Shown: piece by piece, positions 1 through 6,210 of the stretch
How positions within the stretch are numbered: the stretch's first letter is position 1
How the letters are laid out: every line of letters begins with the position of its first letter
Assembly (NCBI GenBank): GCA_043762265.1
Contig: JAYUMV010000178.1
Span: forward strand, 1 to 12,805
DNA length: 12,805 nt
Direction: 5' to 3'
Source: JANXLO01 sp043762265
GTDB taxonomy: Bacteria; Armatimonadota; Chthonomonadetes; Chthonomonadales; Chthonomonadaceae
Made by a program: the position numbers and the translations under genes
Notes under the pieces: generated by a model
What the model was told of the DNA's origin: nothing
Databases searched by the model: none
What the model saw: only the letters and a program-made list of their open reading frames with translations

Positions 1-141
1 ATTTCGGCAGGTTCGCTTGTATCGGCTCACACCAACCCGACTCGCTGTGACCGCGCTGCCCGCTTACTCCACCTTCTCAAAGCCTCAACTCTCTGATCCA
101 GCGTTCACCTTCCACGAAGGGAACGCCGTAATTCTGCACTG
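1..141 (-). promoter_or_regulatory. Probable T-box leader (5' part of stem I), running off the left edge
   Basis: Read on the minus strand, the stretch below the 148-177 promoter carries T-box stem I hallmarks in the right order. A GGAGTA (65-70) resembles the AGTA side of the specifier loop. Next comes AGCGAG (41-46) at the AG-bulge position. A distal arm follows, in which GTCGG pairs with CCGAT around a GGTGTGAG loop (about 22-42). A returning strand CTGCC (6-10) can pair with GGCAG (56-60). The sequence then reads GAA-AT and leaves the window. In T-boxes the specifier codon commonly follows GAA, so the codon may be ATN (Ile or Met). A separate 5' hairpin lies at 101-126, with an 11-bp stem and one bulge. 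The antiterminator/T-box bulge and the regulated gene lie outside the window, so this rests on pattern recognition only. It could be another structured leader. Confidence 0.55.
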
Positions 142-147
142 ACCGGC

Positions 148-177
148 ATTATACACGCCTACCCCTCCCCCTGTCAA
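148..177 (-). promoter_or_regulatory. Consensus sigma70-type promoter firing leftwards
   Basis: On the minus strand a perfect TTGACA -35 box (172-177) is followed after 18 bp by a perfect TATAAT -10 box (148-153). This predicts transcription from about position 141 into the T-box-like leader. Both hexamers match consensus, the best promoter in the window. Such strength fits a highly expressed translation-related gene held in check by a leader. Confidence 0.75.
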
Positions 178-435
178 GCATCGGCAGAACCTCACGCGCG
201 AATCTCCCACGAACGAGAGAATTTTACAATCTCCAAGCAGAGGAACAACCGGCTTGCAGGGTAACATTCTAGCAGGGGACAAGGCGTCAGGCGAGCGGGG
301 CCAGAGTAGGGCGGTCCGCGTGGTTCCTGTGTCAGAAGCAGCGCAGAGGGCTTCTCAATCGTACGGGAGGCTATTTTCCGTTTTGCCGCTCGCTCACAGA
401 GTGGGGAACCAACGAACTTCCGGAGGCTTTACGCG
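178..435 (+). other. Gene-free upstream region of the globin-ankyrin gene
   Basis: No convincing protein gene is seen here; together with 1-177 it makes a 435-base non-coding stretch. It must hold the promoter of the globin-ankyrin gene. A TACAAT at 225-230 could be a -10 box, but I see no good -35 with it. One 6-bp hairpin with a 10-base loop (AGAAGC 334-339 with GCTTCT 350-355) would sit in the 5' UTR. A clear ribosome binding site GGAGG (422-426) lies 9 bases before the ATG at 436. Confidence 0.45.
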
Positions 436-1938
436 ATGAAAGAAGCAAGAAAGCTAAAAAGTGAGTCCCTGCCGCTCCAGGTGCAGCCTCTCCTCGATCA
501 CCGGGGCGGGCTCGGCCCGAATGTCGCCTCTCTGTTTCCGCCACCGGGCACATTCGAGGCGCTCGGCGGGCGAGAGGCCGTCGCCGAACTCGTGGAGAGA
601 CTCTATGACCGTTTCGAAACCGATCCTGTGCTTCGTCCGGCGTTCAGTCGTGACCTGACACTGGAGCGCGAGAAGGTGAAGCTCTTCTTCGAAACATGGT
701 TCGGAGGCGCCTCTACTTACTTCGACGCGGGGTGGCCCCCCGGTCTCCAAGCCGCGCATGGCCCTGTCTCCATCAGTCGGGGAATGGCGGGCCGATGGGT
801 CGGGCACTTCCTCGACTCCTGCACTGAAGTCTCCAGAGACCCGGATCTCGTCGGCCAGATCAAGCCCCTCATCTCTCGCCTCGCGATGGCGCTGGTCAAC
901 CGGTCGGACGAGCCTGTCGTCGGAGAGCGGCTTCGCAGGAGTTGCACCGGCGTCGATCCTCAAATTCTCCGCTGCATCCAGCGCGATGATGTGGCAGGCA
1001 TTGCACTGGCTGCTGCCGCACACCCGCAGATGATTCCGGAGTATGGGCCGAGGTTCCTGTTGATCGCCGCCGTTCGCGGCAAGGCCCTGGCCGTTGAAGA
1101 GCTTTTGCGCCAGGGGGTAGAGGCGAACGAGGTTGCCATGCTGCCGGGGAACGAGGCGAGCGCCAGTAGCCTCCCCATGCTGCGGATCACCCCGCTCTGC
1201 GCCGCGCTGGCCAAAGATCGGGAAGCGGTCGTGAAACTCCTGGTGGCGCAGGGAGCGCAGTACGACATCTTTACCGCCGCGTTTGTCGGCGATCTGAATT
1301 CCGTGCGGGAACTGCTGGACCTGGCCCCAGAACTCGCGGACGTGCGTGATCCTGCGTGCGACCTCGCCCAGGTCACACCGCTGATGCACGCGGTTCTTGC
1401 CGGACAACTCGAAGTCGCCCAGCTCTTGTTGCAGAGGGGCGCGACCGTCGGCGTGAATAGCGTTCGCCTGATCCGTGCCGCCGCGAACTCCGGCCAGGAA
1501 GGGCTGACCGATCTGCTCCTCGAACACAGCGCAGACCCGACCACGATCGGCGCGGGCGCCTGGGTGCAGTATCCTGCCATTGCAGACAAGCTGCTCGCGC
1601 GGGGTGCGAACCTTCAGGAGGAGCCAGGGGCCTGGATCGGGATGTGCTGTACGGGAAATAGCGGACACAAAGAGAATGTGGCGCTGGCACGGGCGATGCT
1701 CCGTTGCGGCGCCGATTTGTCCGCCTGGTACAAAGGCCGAACGGCGCTGCACTGCGCGGCAAAAGCCGGGTTTGTTCAGGTGGTTGAGGCGCTGATCGAG
1801 TACGGTGGGGACGTGAATGCGTCCGACGAGCGCGGGCAGACGCCGCTGGACGCGGTCGAAGAGGGGGGTAAGAGCACAGAGCCAGCGCTGATGCGCCGCC
1901 TTCTGATCGCCCGCGGCGCGCGGCCCGGCAAGCAATAA
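436..1938 (+). CDS. Truncated haemoglobin (group II-like) fused to ankyrin repeats
   Basis: This 500-residue protein joins a haem-binding globin fold to a protein-interaction solenoid. Residues about 38-155 match a truncated haemoglobin. They begin FEALGG, then LYDRF with Tyr57 at the expected B10 ligand-pocket position, then FGGASTYF. The proximal-type His108 is in AAHGPVSIS, and Trp121 in GRWVGHF fits the G8 Trp typical of group II. From about 175 to 495 come roughly eight degenerate ankyrin repeats; the clearest read TPLMHAVLAGQLEVAQLLLQRG, GRTALHCAAKAGF and RGQTPLDAVEEGG. There is no signal peptide or membrane segment, so it is probably cytoplasmic. The ATG has GGAGG 9 bases upstream. The gene converges on ppx across only 38 bp. 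An O2/NO/redox-responsive binding role is inference; haem binding follows from the conserved residues. Confidence 0.85.
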   Translation: MKEARKLKSESLPLQVQPLLDHRGGLGPNVASLFPPPGTFEALGGREAVAELVERLYDRFETDPVLRPAFSRDLTLEREKVKLFFETWFGGASTYFDAGWPPGLQAAHGPVSISRGMAGRWVGHFLDSCTEVSRDPDLVGQIKPLISRLAMALVNRSDEPVVGERLRRSCTGVDPQILRCIQRDDVAGIALAAAAHPQMIPEYGPRFLLIAAVRGKALAVEELLRQGVEANEVAMLPGNEASASSLPMLRITPLCAALAKDREAVVKLLVAQGAQYDIFTAAFVGDLNSVRELLDLAPELADVRDPACDLAQVTPLMHAVLAGQLEVAQLLLQRGATVGVNSVRLIRAAANSGQEGLTDLLLEHSADPTTIGAGAWVQYPAIADKLLARGANLQEEPGAWIGMCCTGNSGHKENVALARAMLRCGADLSAWYKGRTALHCAAKAGFVQVVEALIEYGGDVNASDERGQTPLDAVEEGGKSTEPALMRRLLIARGARPGKQ

Positions 1939-1947
1939 CGCAGGGGA

Positions 1948-1965
1948 ACCGCCTTTAAAGCCGGT
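1948..1965. other. Imperfect palindrome between convergent genes
   Basis: ACCGCCTTTAAAGCCGGT is an 18-base inverted repeat centred on TTTAAA with one mismatched pair. It sits in the 38-bp gap between the convergent globin-ankyrin and ppx genes. It could form a weak bidirectional terminator hairpin, but neither side carries a T-tract, so the role is uncertain. Confidence 0.3.
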
Positions 1966-1976
1966 AGGCGCAGGCG

Positions 1977-2978
1977 TCAGGCAGACGCTTTGGAGTCGAG
2001 GAAGCGGTCGTAGAGGAGGCCCCAACGCAGGCCGCGTGTGCTGACTTCGACGGTGAGGCTGCCGAGGTGAGCGAGCGCCTGGGAGAGCAGGATCGCGCCG
2101 CCGAGGATGATGTCGGCACGGCGTGGGTCGAGGCCGGGAAAGGTCTTGCGCTCCTCTATGGTGCTAGAGGCCAGTTGGGAGAGAACGTCTTCCAGGTCGT
2201 CAGCATGCAGCTTATAGCCGTGCATGGTTTCGCCCGCGATTTTGCCGCCGCGCTGGATGGCGGCGAGATTGGAGACAGTGCCGCCGATGCCGACGACACG
2301 GGTTTCGGCCTGGGTGAAGTTGTCGGAGAGCGGAACGGCGGCAAACGCTTCGGAGGCCGCCAGATGCGCCGCTGCCAACTGCGAAACGGCAGGCGGATCG
2401 GATTTCAGGAAGTTTTCGGAAAGTTTGACCGCGCCCCAGTTGACGCTGATGCGGTCGGCGATCCGGTCGCTGTGCGCTTCACCCTGGATCACTTCGGTGC
2501 TGCCGCCGCCGATGTCGATCGCCAGGAGGCGTGGCACCTCGCGCCACTGCGGATCGCGGCGCACCGCGAGATAGGAGAGCCGCGCCTCCTCCTCACCGGG
2601 AATGACTTCGATCTTCAGGCCGCTACGCTCCTCGACACGATGCAGAAATTCAGCCCGATTTTCGGCGTCGCGCAGGGCGGCCGTGCCGATCGCCACCGTC
2701 GCCTGTACCGGGTACGAGGCGATCGCCGCAAGGAAATGGTCGAAGGCGTCGAGGGTACGCCGGATCGGCACCTCGCGCAGACGCCGCGCCTGCGCCATCA
2801 TGCCCTCGCCGAGACGGGACTGCAGCGAGGCCTCGTAGACACGGTTGGCGCGACCGCCGCCAAGGTCGGCAATGACCATCTTGACAGTATTGCTGCCGAC
2901 ATCGATTCCGGCATAGAGCGCGGCATCGGGCGGCAGGGGCAGCGAACTACGATACTCCATGACTTCCGGATCAGACAT
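1977..2978 (-). CDS. ppx: Ppx/GppA family phosphatase (exopolyphosphatase or pppGpp hydrolase)
   Basis: The 333-residue product is a short-form Ppx/GppA enzyme of the ASKHA (actin/Hsp70-like) fold. It releases terminal phosphate from polyphosphate and/or hydrolyses pppGpp in the cytoplasm. The family motifs appear in order: phosphate-1 loop GIDVGSNTVKM (24-34), EVIPGEEEARLSY (124-136) with the catalytic-region glutamates, phosphate-2 loop AIDIGGGSTEV (153-163), then VVGIGGTVSNL and a C-terminal STRGLRWGLLYDR. It lacks the C-terminal HD-like extension of the long E. coli enzymes. I chose the ATG at 2978 because it directly precedes the conserved fold and has AAGGAG about 13 bases upstream. The frame stays open to 3215, but that part reads as an Arg/Ser-rich shadow of the HhH gene. 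The HhH stop lies one base away, so the two are probably translationally coupled. The sequence does not tell Ppx from GppA. Confidence 0.9.
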   Translation of the reverse strand: MSDPEVMEYRSSLPLPPDAALYAGIDVGSNTVKMVIADLGGGRANRVYEASLQSRLGEGMMAQARRLREVPIRRTLDAFDHFLAAIASYPVQATVAIGTAALRDAENRAEFLHRVEERSGLKIEVIPGEEEARLSYLAVRRDPQWREVPRLLAIDIGGGSTEVIQGEAHSDRIADRISVNWGAVKLSENFLKSDPPAVSQLAAAHLAASEAFAAVPLSDNFTQAETRVVGIGGTVSNLAAIQRGGKIAGETMHGYKLHADDLEDVLSQLASSTIEERKTFPGLDPRRADIILGGAILLSQALAHLGSLTVEVSTRGLRWGLLYDRFLDSKASA

Positions 2979-2979
2979 G

Positions 2980-3672
2980 CTACTTGGACTTCTCCTTCTC
3001 TTTTCCGGACTCCGGTTCCGCTGGCGCGCCAAGCGCAATGTTGATCTCCGCGAGCGTGTCGGCAAGTTTGGACTGCGCTTTGCGGTCCAGTTCCGGCTGG
3101 GCATCCGCAGCAATAAACTCTTCCCCTGCACGCCGCAACTGCCGCATCCGCTGCTCCTGCACGTCCGCGTGCAGATCCCCTGGTTCCAGGGGCAGGATCT
3201 CCGCGCGTTCCACAAAACGGGCTAGCTCCCGCAGCAAGCGGTTGCGAAACTGTGGGGCGTGAGCGCCGAGCAGAAAGCGGGCGGTCTGGCCGAGCGCTCG
3301 CACGGCCTCCTCCGTCAACGGCGAAAGGGCAGGCACGACAGTGGGAGACGTCTCCCACTGCACCAGATGCGAGGCGGCGTATTTCCCGGCAGGAGCGGGC
3401 TCTGTCGTGGGCAGGTCTTTGAAGGGCGCAAGAAATGTCTGAATATGGCGCGCCTTGATCTCGGTCAGGCCGGGCACGGCCAGCAGCGTCTCCAGGGAGG
3501 CGTTGCGTAGGGCGGCCAGGTTGTCGAGGCCCGCCTTCTGGATCGCGCGCAGGCGTATCGGTCCCAATCCGGGAATGTCAGCCAGACGACGGGGGGCGGC
3601 GATGTGTGGGCGAGCGTCGCCGCGGGGCAGGGCGGGGGACGGGTGGGTCGGATTCGACGGGGTCTTCGGCAT
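2980..3672 (-). CDS. Helix-hairpin-helix domain protein in the polyphosphate cluster
   Basis: This 230-residue protein has a Pro-rich N-terminus, then a tandem helix-hairpin-helix (HhH)2 unit at residues about 28-82. The first hairpin is LADIPGLGPIRLRAI and the second is LLAVPGLTEIKARHI. HhH units usually contact the DNA or RNA backbone without sequence specificity. The rest (about 85-230) is charged and mostly helical, and ends in a Lys/Glu-rich tail; I do not recognise it. No nuclease motif is visible. The ATG has GAGGA about 11 bases upstream and no better internal start exists. This makes its first 95 bases overlap the 3' end of the preceding CHAD gene, an unusually long overlap. It ends one base before ppx. 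A link between nucleic acid binding and polyphosphate is suggested only by context. Confidence 0.75.
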   Translation of the reverse strand: MPKTPSNPTHPSPALPRGDARPHIAAPRRLADIPGLGPIRLRAIQKAGLDNLAALRNASLETLLAVPGLTEIKARHIQTFLAPFKDLPTTEPAPAGKYAASHLVQWETSPTVVPALSPLTEEAVRALGQTARFLLGAHAPQFRNRLLRELARFVERAEILPLEPGDLHADVQEQRMRQLRRAGEEFIAADAQPELDRKAQSKLADTLAEINIALGAPAEPESGKEKEKSK

Positions 3673-4315
3673 GGGCGGTCTTATCCTCGATCATCGGCGC
3701 GGGAGTGTCGGGCAACGGCGCGACGGGCAGTGGCAGCGTGACGGGCGGCTTCGGATCCAGCGCCGCCTGCGCGGCCTCTTCCAAAAGAGCGATCAGGTGG
3801 GGGAAAAGCTCCTGCTCTTGCCACTGCGTCCAGTCGGTCAGAAACTTCGCATAGCGGGCATCGCGCTCGAAGCGTGTCTCGCGACAGAGCGTCAGCAGGC
3901 CGATCCCGGCATCGAAATCCACATAGTGTACGCCGACCACCGGCTCGTCCCGATGATCCGTGCCGAAACTGTCCTTCAAAAGGTGTGCCAGGTGCGCGGT
4001 CAACTGCGGCACCAGCACATCGGCGTCGTGCAGAAAGCCCAGATGATCCTGCAGCGCTTTGACGGTGTTCAGTCCGGCGGTGAAACGGGCGGCAAAATCG
4101 GGCGTTGGGGCGTAGATCTCCTGAAACAGCTCCATCGTATAACGCAGGCGCTTGGCCGCGATCCGCATCTGATGGAGTTCGTAGACGGATTCTGCATCGG
4201 TCAGGTACGGGACGAACGCCAGCATCTCGTCGAGGCGGGTGCCGAGGATCAGGGCCGCGTTGACAGCGAGCGGCGCCTCCGGATCCAGGCCGTGTATCGG
4301 TTCAGCTCTTGCCAT
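3578..4315 (-). CDS. CHAD domain protein, C-terminal half-domain
   Basis: The 245-residue product carries the second half of a CHAD (conserved histidine alpha-helical) domain, a fold known to bind inorganic polyphosphate. The signature is ELHQMRIAAKRLRYTMELF (47-65), including the conserved His48 and a basic face. It is followed by LKALQDHLG-like VKALQDHLGFLHDADV (85-100). After about residue 185 the chain becomes a Pro-rich, Arg-ending tail with no fold visible; this tail overlaps the start of the HhH gene by 95 bases. The start ATG at 4315 is preceded by a strong AGGAAGG about 7 bases upstream. It overlaps the stop of the partner half-CHAD gene by 14 bases, in another frame. A longer open frame reaches 4426, but it has no CHAD-like sequence there. 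I infer it pairs with the product of 4302-4859 to rebuild one CHAD fold. Confidence 0.8.
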   Translation of the reverse strand: MARAEPIHGLDPEAPLAVNAALILGTRLDEMLAFVPYLTDAESVYELHQMRIAAKRLRYTMELFQEIYAPTPDFAARFTAGLNTVKALQDHLGFLHDADVLVPQLTAHLAHLLKDSFGTDHRDEPVVGVHYVDFDAGIGLLTLCRETRFERDARYAKFLTDWTQWQEQELFPHLIALLEEAAQAALDPKPPVTLPLPVAPLPDTPAPMIEDKTAHAEDPVESDPPVPRPAPRRRSPTHRRPPSSG

Positions 4316-4859
4316 GTCGCCCCTTCCTATGCCTGCCTCGGTGCGTTTTGGTTTCGGGAGCAGCTGTCGCTTCCGACTTCGGTTTCGCCTCCGGAACGAC
4401 TTCTTTGGGGGGCGGAGCCACGGCAATCGCGTGGAAGCGTGCCAGCAGCTCCTGATCTTCCAGGTGGGCGATAGTCTCGCGCACAGCCTTCTGTGCCTCG
4501 TCCCGTTGGTCCTTCATCTGCGTGATGAACGAGGCGAGACCACCCCGCTGTTCCGGCGGCAGGCTGGCCTCACGTTTGGTCAGCGTGTCGATCATCACGT
4601 CGAGGTCTCGCGCCTGTCCGAGCGCGCCGGTCACGGTCTTGATCTCACGCTCGAAGCCTCGAAACTGTTTTTCCGGAAAACAGTCGTGAAACACTTCCAG
4701 CGCGGCGCGGGTGCGCCGCGACCAGACCCGCATCTGCTTGATCGGCTCCGTCTTCTCGCCTTCCTTTGCGCCTTCCAGATGCGACAGCATCCTTTCCAGG
4801 CGCGGTTGAATGGCCTGTACCGCATACTGCCGTAAATTTAAAGGCTCTGGTTCGGACAT
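4302..4859 (-). CDS. CHAD domain protein, N-terminal half-domain
   Basis: The 185-residue product corresponds to the first helical half of a CHAD domain. IKQMRVWSRRTRAALEVF (40-57) matches the family motif usually written VHxMRVxxRRLRAAL, and GALGQARDLDVMI (78-90) is the LGxxRDLDV motif. The conserved histidine is replaced by Lys41, while Arg44, Arg48 and Arg49 are kept. After about residue 147 a Pro/Lys/Glu linker leads to a basic tail rich in HRKGRH. The usual second half follows on the next gene. The start has AGGA about 10 bases upstream and a 39-bp gap to the trkA gene before it. The separate strong SD of the downstream gene argues for two translated proteins rather than a broken one, but a frameshift in the 4302-4426 region cannot be excluded. 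Confidence 0.8.
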   Translation of the reverse strand: MSEPEPLNLRQYAVQAIQPRLERMLSHLEGAKEGEKTEPIKQMRVWSRRTRAALEVFHDCFPEKQFRGFEREIKTVTGALGQARDLDVMIDTLTKREASLPPEQRGGLASFITQMKDQRDEAQKAVRETIAHLEDQELLARFHAIAVAPPPKEVVPEAKPKSEATAAPETKTHRGRHRKGRHGKS

Positions 4860-4898
4860 AGAAGGGTTTCCTGGCTTCCTATCGATATCAGGCGTGAT

Positions 4899-5552
4899 CT
4901 ATGCGAAGACGTTGCGCAGTTCCGGTTCTCGGTCGGCATTGACGAGGGCGATTACGCTGTCGTGCAGTTGCAGGGTGGTCTCTCCGGAGGGCAGAACGGC
5001 GTGCTCGTCGCGAATGATCGAAATGATCAACGCTTCCGGCGGCAGGTTCAGATCCTTCACCTGTCTGTTGAGGACAGGCGATTTCGTGCCGATCTCGATT
5101 TCGACGATCTCGATATTGCCCCGATTCAGCGCCGCGAGCGGGATCATCTCGCCCCCCCCGACCTCCTGCTCGATCAGATTGTAGATGATTTTGGTCGAAC
5201 TCACGGTGGCGTCGATGCCGAGTTGATGAAACAGTTTTTCACTGCGCGGGTCGTTGACGCGGGAGATGGTGCGCGGCACGCTGAACTCCATCTTCGCCAT
5301 TTGACAGACCACGAGGTTGTCGTCATCGCTGCCGGTGGTGGCGACGACGGCGTCGGCGCGTCCGAAGCCAGCTTCCAACTGCTGGTCGGCCTGGCAGCCG
5401 TCGCCCTGCATGATGACTTCACCCAACTCTTCGGCCAGGATCCGATAGCGCGCGCGGTCTTTTTCCAGCAGCAGCACTTCGTGTTTGGCCGCGCAGAGCT
5501 GTTTGGCGAGGAAGTAACCGATGTTCCCCCCGCCGACGATGATAATGTACAT
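4899..5552 (-). CDS. trkA: TrkA/KtrA-family potassium channel regulatory subunit (RCK_N + RCK_C)
   Basis: This 217-residue cytoplasmic protein has the two-domain layout of TrkA/KtrA regulators, which bind NAD(H) or other nucleotides and gate a membrane K+ translocator. The Rossmann glycine motif GGGNIG is at 7-12, with the acidic Glu30 ending the second strand. GDGCQ (50-54) and ATTGSDDDN (71-79) are typical RCK_N segments. Residues about 140-217 form an RCK_C (TrkA_C) domain, ending GETTLQLHDSVIALV. The ATG at 5552 directly precedes the first strand and has AGAGG 6 bases upstream; extra residues possible up to 5621 do not look coding. It lies 17 bp after the other TrkA gene. No TrkH/KtrB membrane subunit is in the window. 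Confidence 0.88.
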   Translation of the reverse strand: MYIIIVGGGNIGYFLAKQLCAAKHEVLLLEKDRARYRILAEELGEVIMQGDGCQADQQLEAGFGRADAVVATTGSDDDNLVVCQMAKMEFSVPRTISRVNDPRSEKLFHQLGIDATVSSTKIIYNLIEQEVGGGEMIPLAALNRGNIEIVEIEIGTKSPVLNRQVKDLNLPPEALIISIIRDEHAVLPSGETTLQLHDSVIALVNADREPELRNVFA

Positions 5553-5569
5553 TCCTGTCCTCTTGACTC

Positions 5570-6022
5570 TTAGACGTTCTGCGCGAGATACTCTGCGGAG
5601 TAGTCTTTCGCCAGGCCCCACTCGTTGGTGGTCACAAAGTCACGCAGCAGTCCGGACGCGATGGTCGTGGTGCAGAGCGTGATGATCCCGAGCTGCCGGT
5701 AGCGGTCGGCGCGGATGGGGTCGTAGATGCGGGCGATGACGCGCGGCACGTTGAAAGTGTGTTGCGCGATCTGCGCCGCCATGATGTTGCGGTTGTCGCC
5801 CTGCGTCGCGGCGACAAAAACGTCTGCGCTTTCGATCCCTGCGCGCCGCAGTACATCCTCATCGATCCCGTTGCCGACGATGCGATTTCCTTTAAAGCGC
5901 GTTCCCAATCGGCGGAACGCCTCGCTCTGCTCGTCGATGACGGTGACCGTATGGCCGTCTTTGTACATCAGCCGTGCGAAGGTTGTGCCGACGCGACCAC
6001 ACCCCAGAATGACGATGTTCAT
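5570..6022 (-). CDS. TrkA N-domain (RCK_N only) protein
   Basis: The 150-residue product has the NAD-binding RCK_N domain of TrkA proteins: GCGRVG at 7-12, Asp30 after the second strand, GNGIDEDVLRRAG, ATQGDNRN and ARIYDP. It stops soon after, with no RCK_C domain. E. coli TrkA carries two N-C units in one chain; here an N-only protein and an N-C protein are encoded as neighbours 17 bp apart, so a hetero-oligomeric ring is plausible (inference). It is the first gene of the minus-strand run. The start has AAGGAG 11 bases upstream, and a TATACT -10 box lies about 80 bases upstream. Confidence 0.85.
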   Translation of the reverse strand: MNIVILGCGRVGTTFARLMYKDGHTVTVIDEQSEAFRRLGTRFKGNRIVGNGIDEDVLRRAGIESADVFVAATQGDNRNIMAAQIAQHTFNVPRVIARIYDPIRADRYRQLGIITLCTTTIASGLLRDFVTTNEWGLAKDYSAEYLAQNV

Positions 6023-6102
6023 GATTGCTTAAGCTCCTTGTTCGGACTGTCGCCGTCCTTACTACCCGGAACCGCGCGAAGGGCGTCCGGCAGGTACTAG
6101 AC

Positions 6103-6108
6103 AGTATA
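6103..6108 (-). promoter_or_regulatory. Putative -10 box for the trkA-CHAD-ppx cluster
   Basis: On the minus strand TATACT, a one-mismatch -10 box, would start transcription near 6096 and give a leader of about 75 bases to the first TrkA gene. No good -35 hexamer stands 16-18 bp upstream, so the call is weak. It is the only plausible promoter seen for the six co-directional genes. Confidence 0.4.
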
Positions 6109-6141
6109 CACCAAACCCCCGTAGATTCTGTGTACGCCATG

Positions 6142-6150
6142 TGCTAAAAT
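6142..6150 (+). promoter_or_regulatory. Putative extended -10 promoter for glmL
   Basis: TGCTAAAAT is an extended -10 element (TGn plus TAAAAT), which can act without a good -35, and none is seen. Transcription would start near 6157, leaving a leader of about 54 bases to the chosen glmL start. It overlaps the divergent regulatory region of the trkA cluster. Confidence 0.45.
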
Positions 6151-6210
6151 AGGGAGTTCCGTGCAAGACGCGGGATGCCCTATTCTGACCCGGAGAGACA
6201 CCTCAACGCC

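Noticed and set aside
85..282. 65-codon minus-strand frame over the left promoter
   Set aside because: It contains the consensus promoter and part of the leader, and has no SD or recognisable sequence.
454..2025. 523-codon minus-strand open frame opposite the globin-ankyrin gene
   Set aside because: It mirrors the coding strand of a clear protein, has no recognisable domain and overlaps the ppx end; long antisense frames are common in GC-rich genes.
2979..3215. N-terminal extension of ppx in the same frame
   Set aside because: It lies within the HhH gene and reads as Arg/Ser-rich shadow sequence; the ATG at 2978 sits just before the conserved fold.
4302..4426. Calling the CHAD pair a pseudogene
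   Set aside because: The downstream half has its own strong SD and ATG, and both halves keep most family motifs; a frameshift remains possible but is not shown.
3455..4474. 339-codon plus-strand open frame across the HhH and CHAD genes
   Set aside because: Composition and lack of motifs mark it as a shadow of the minus-strand genes.
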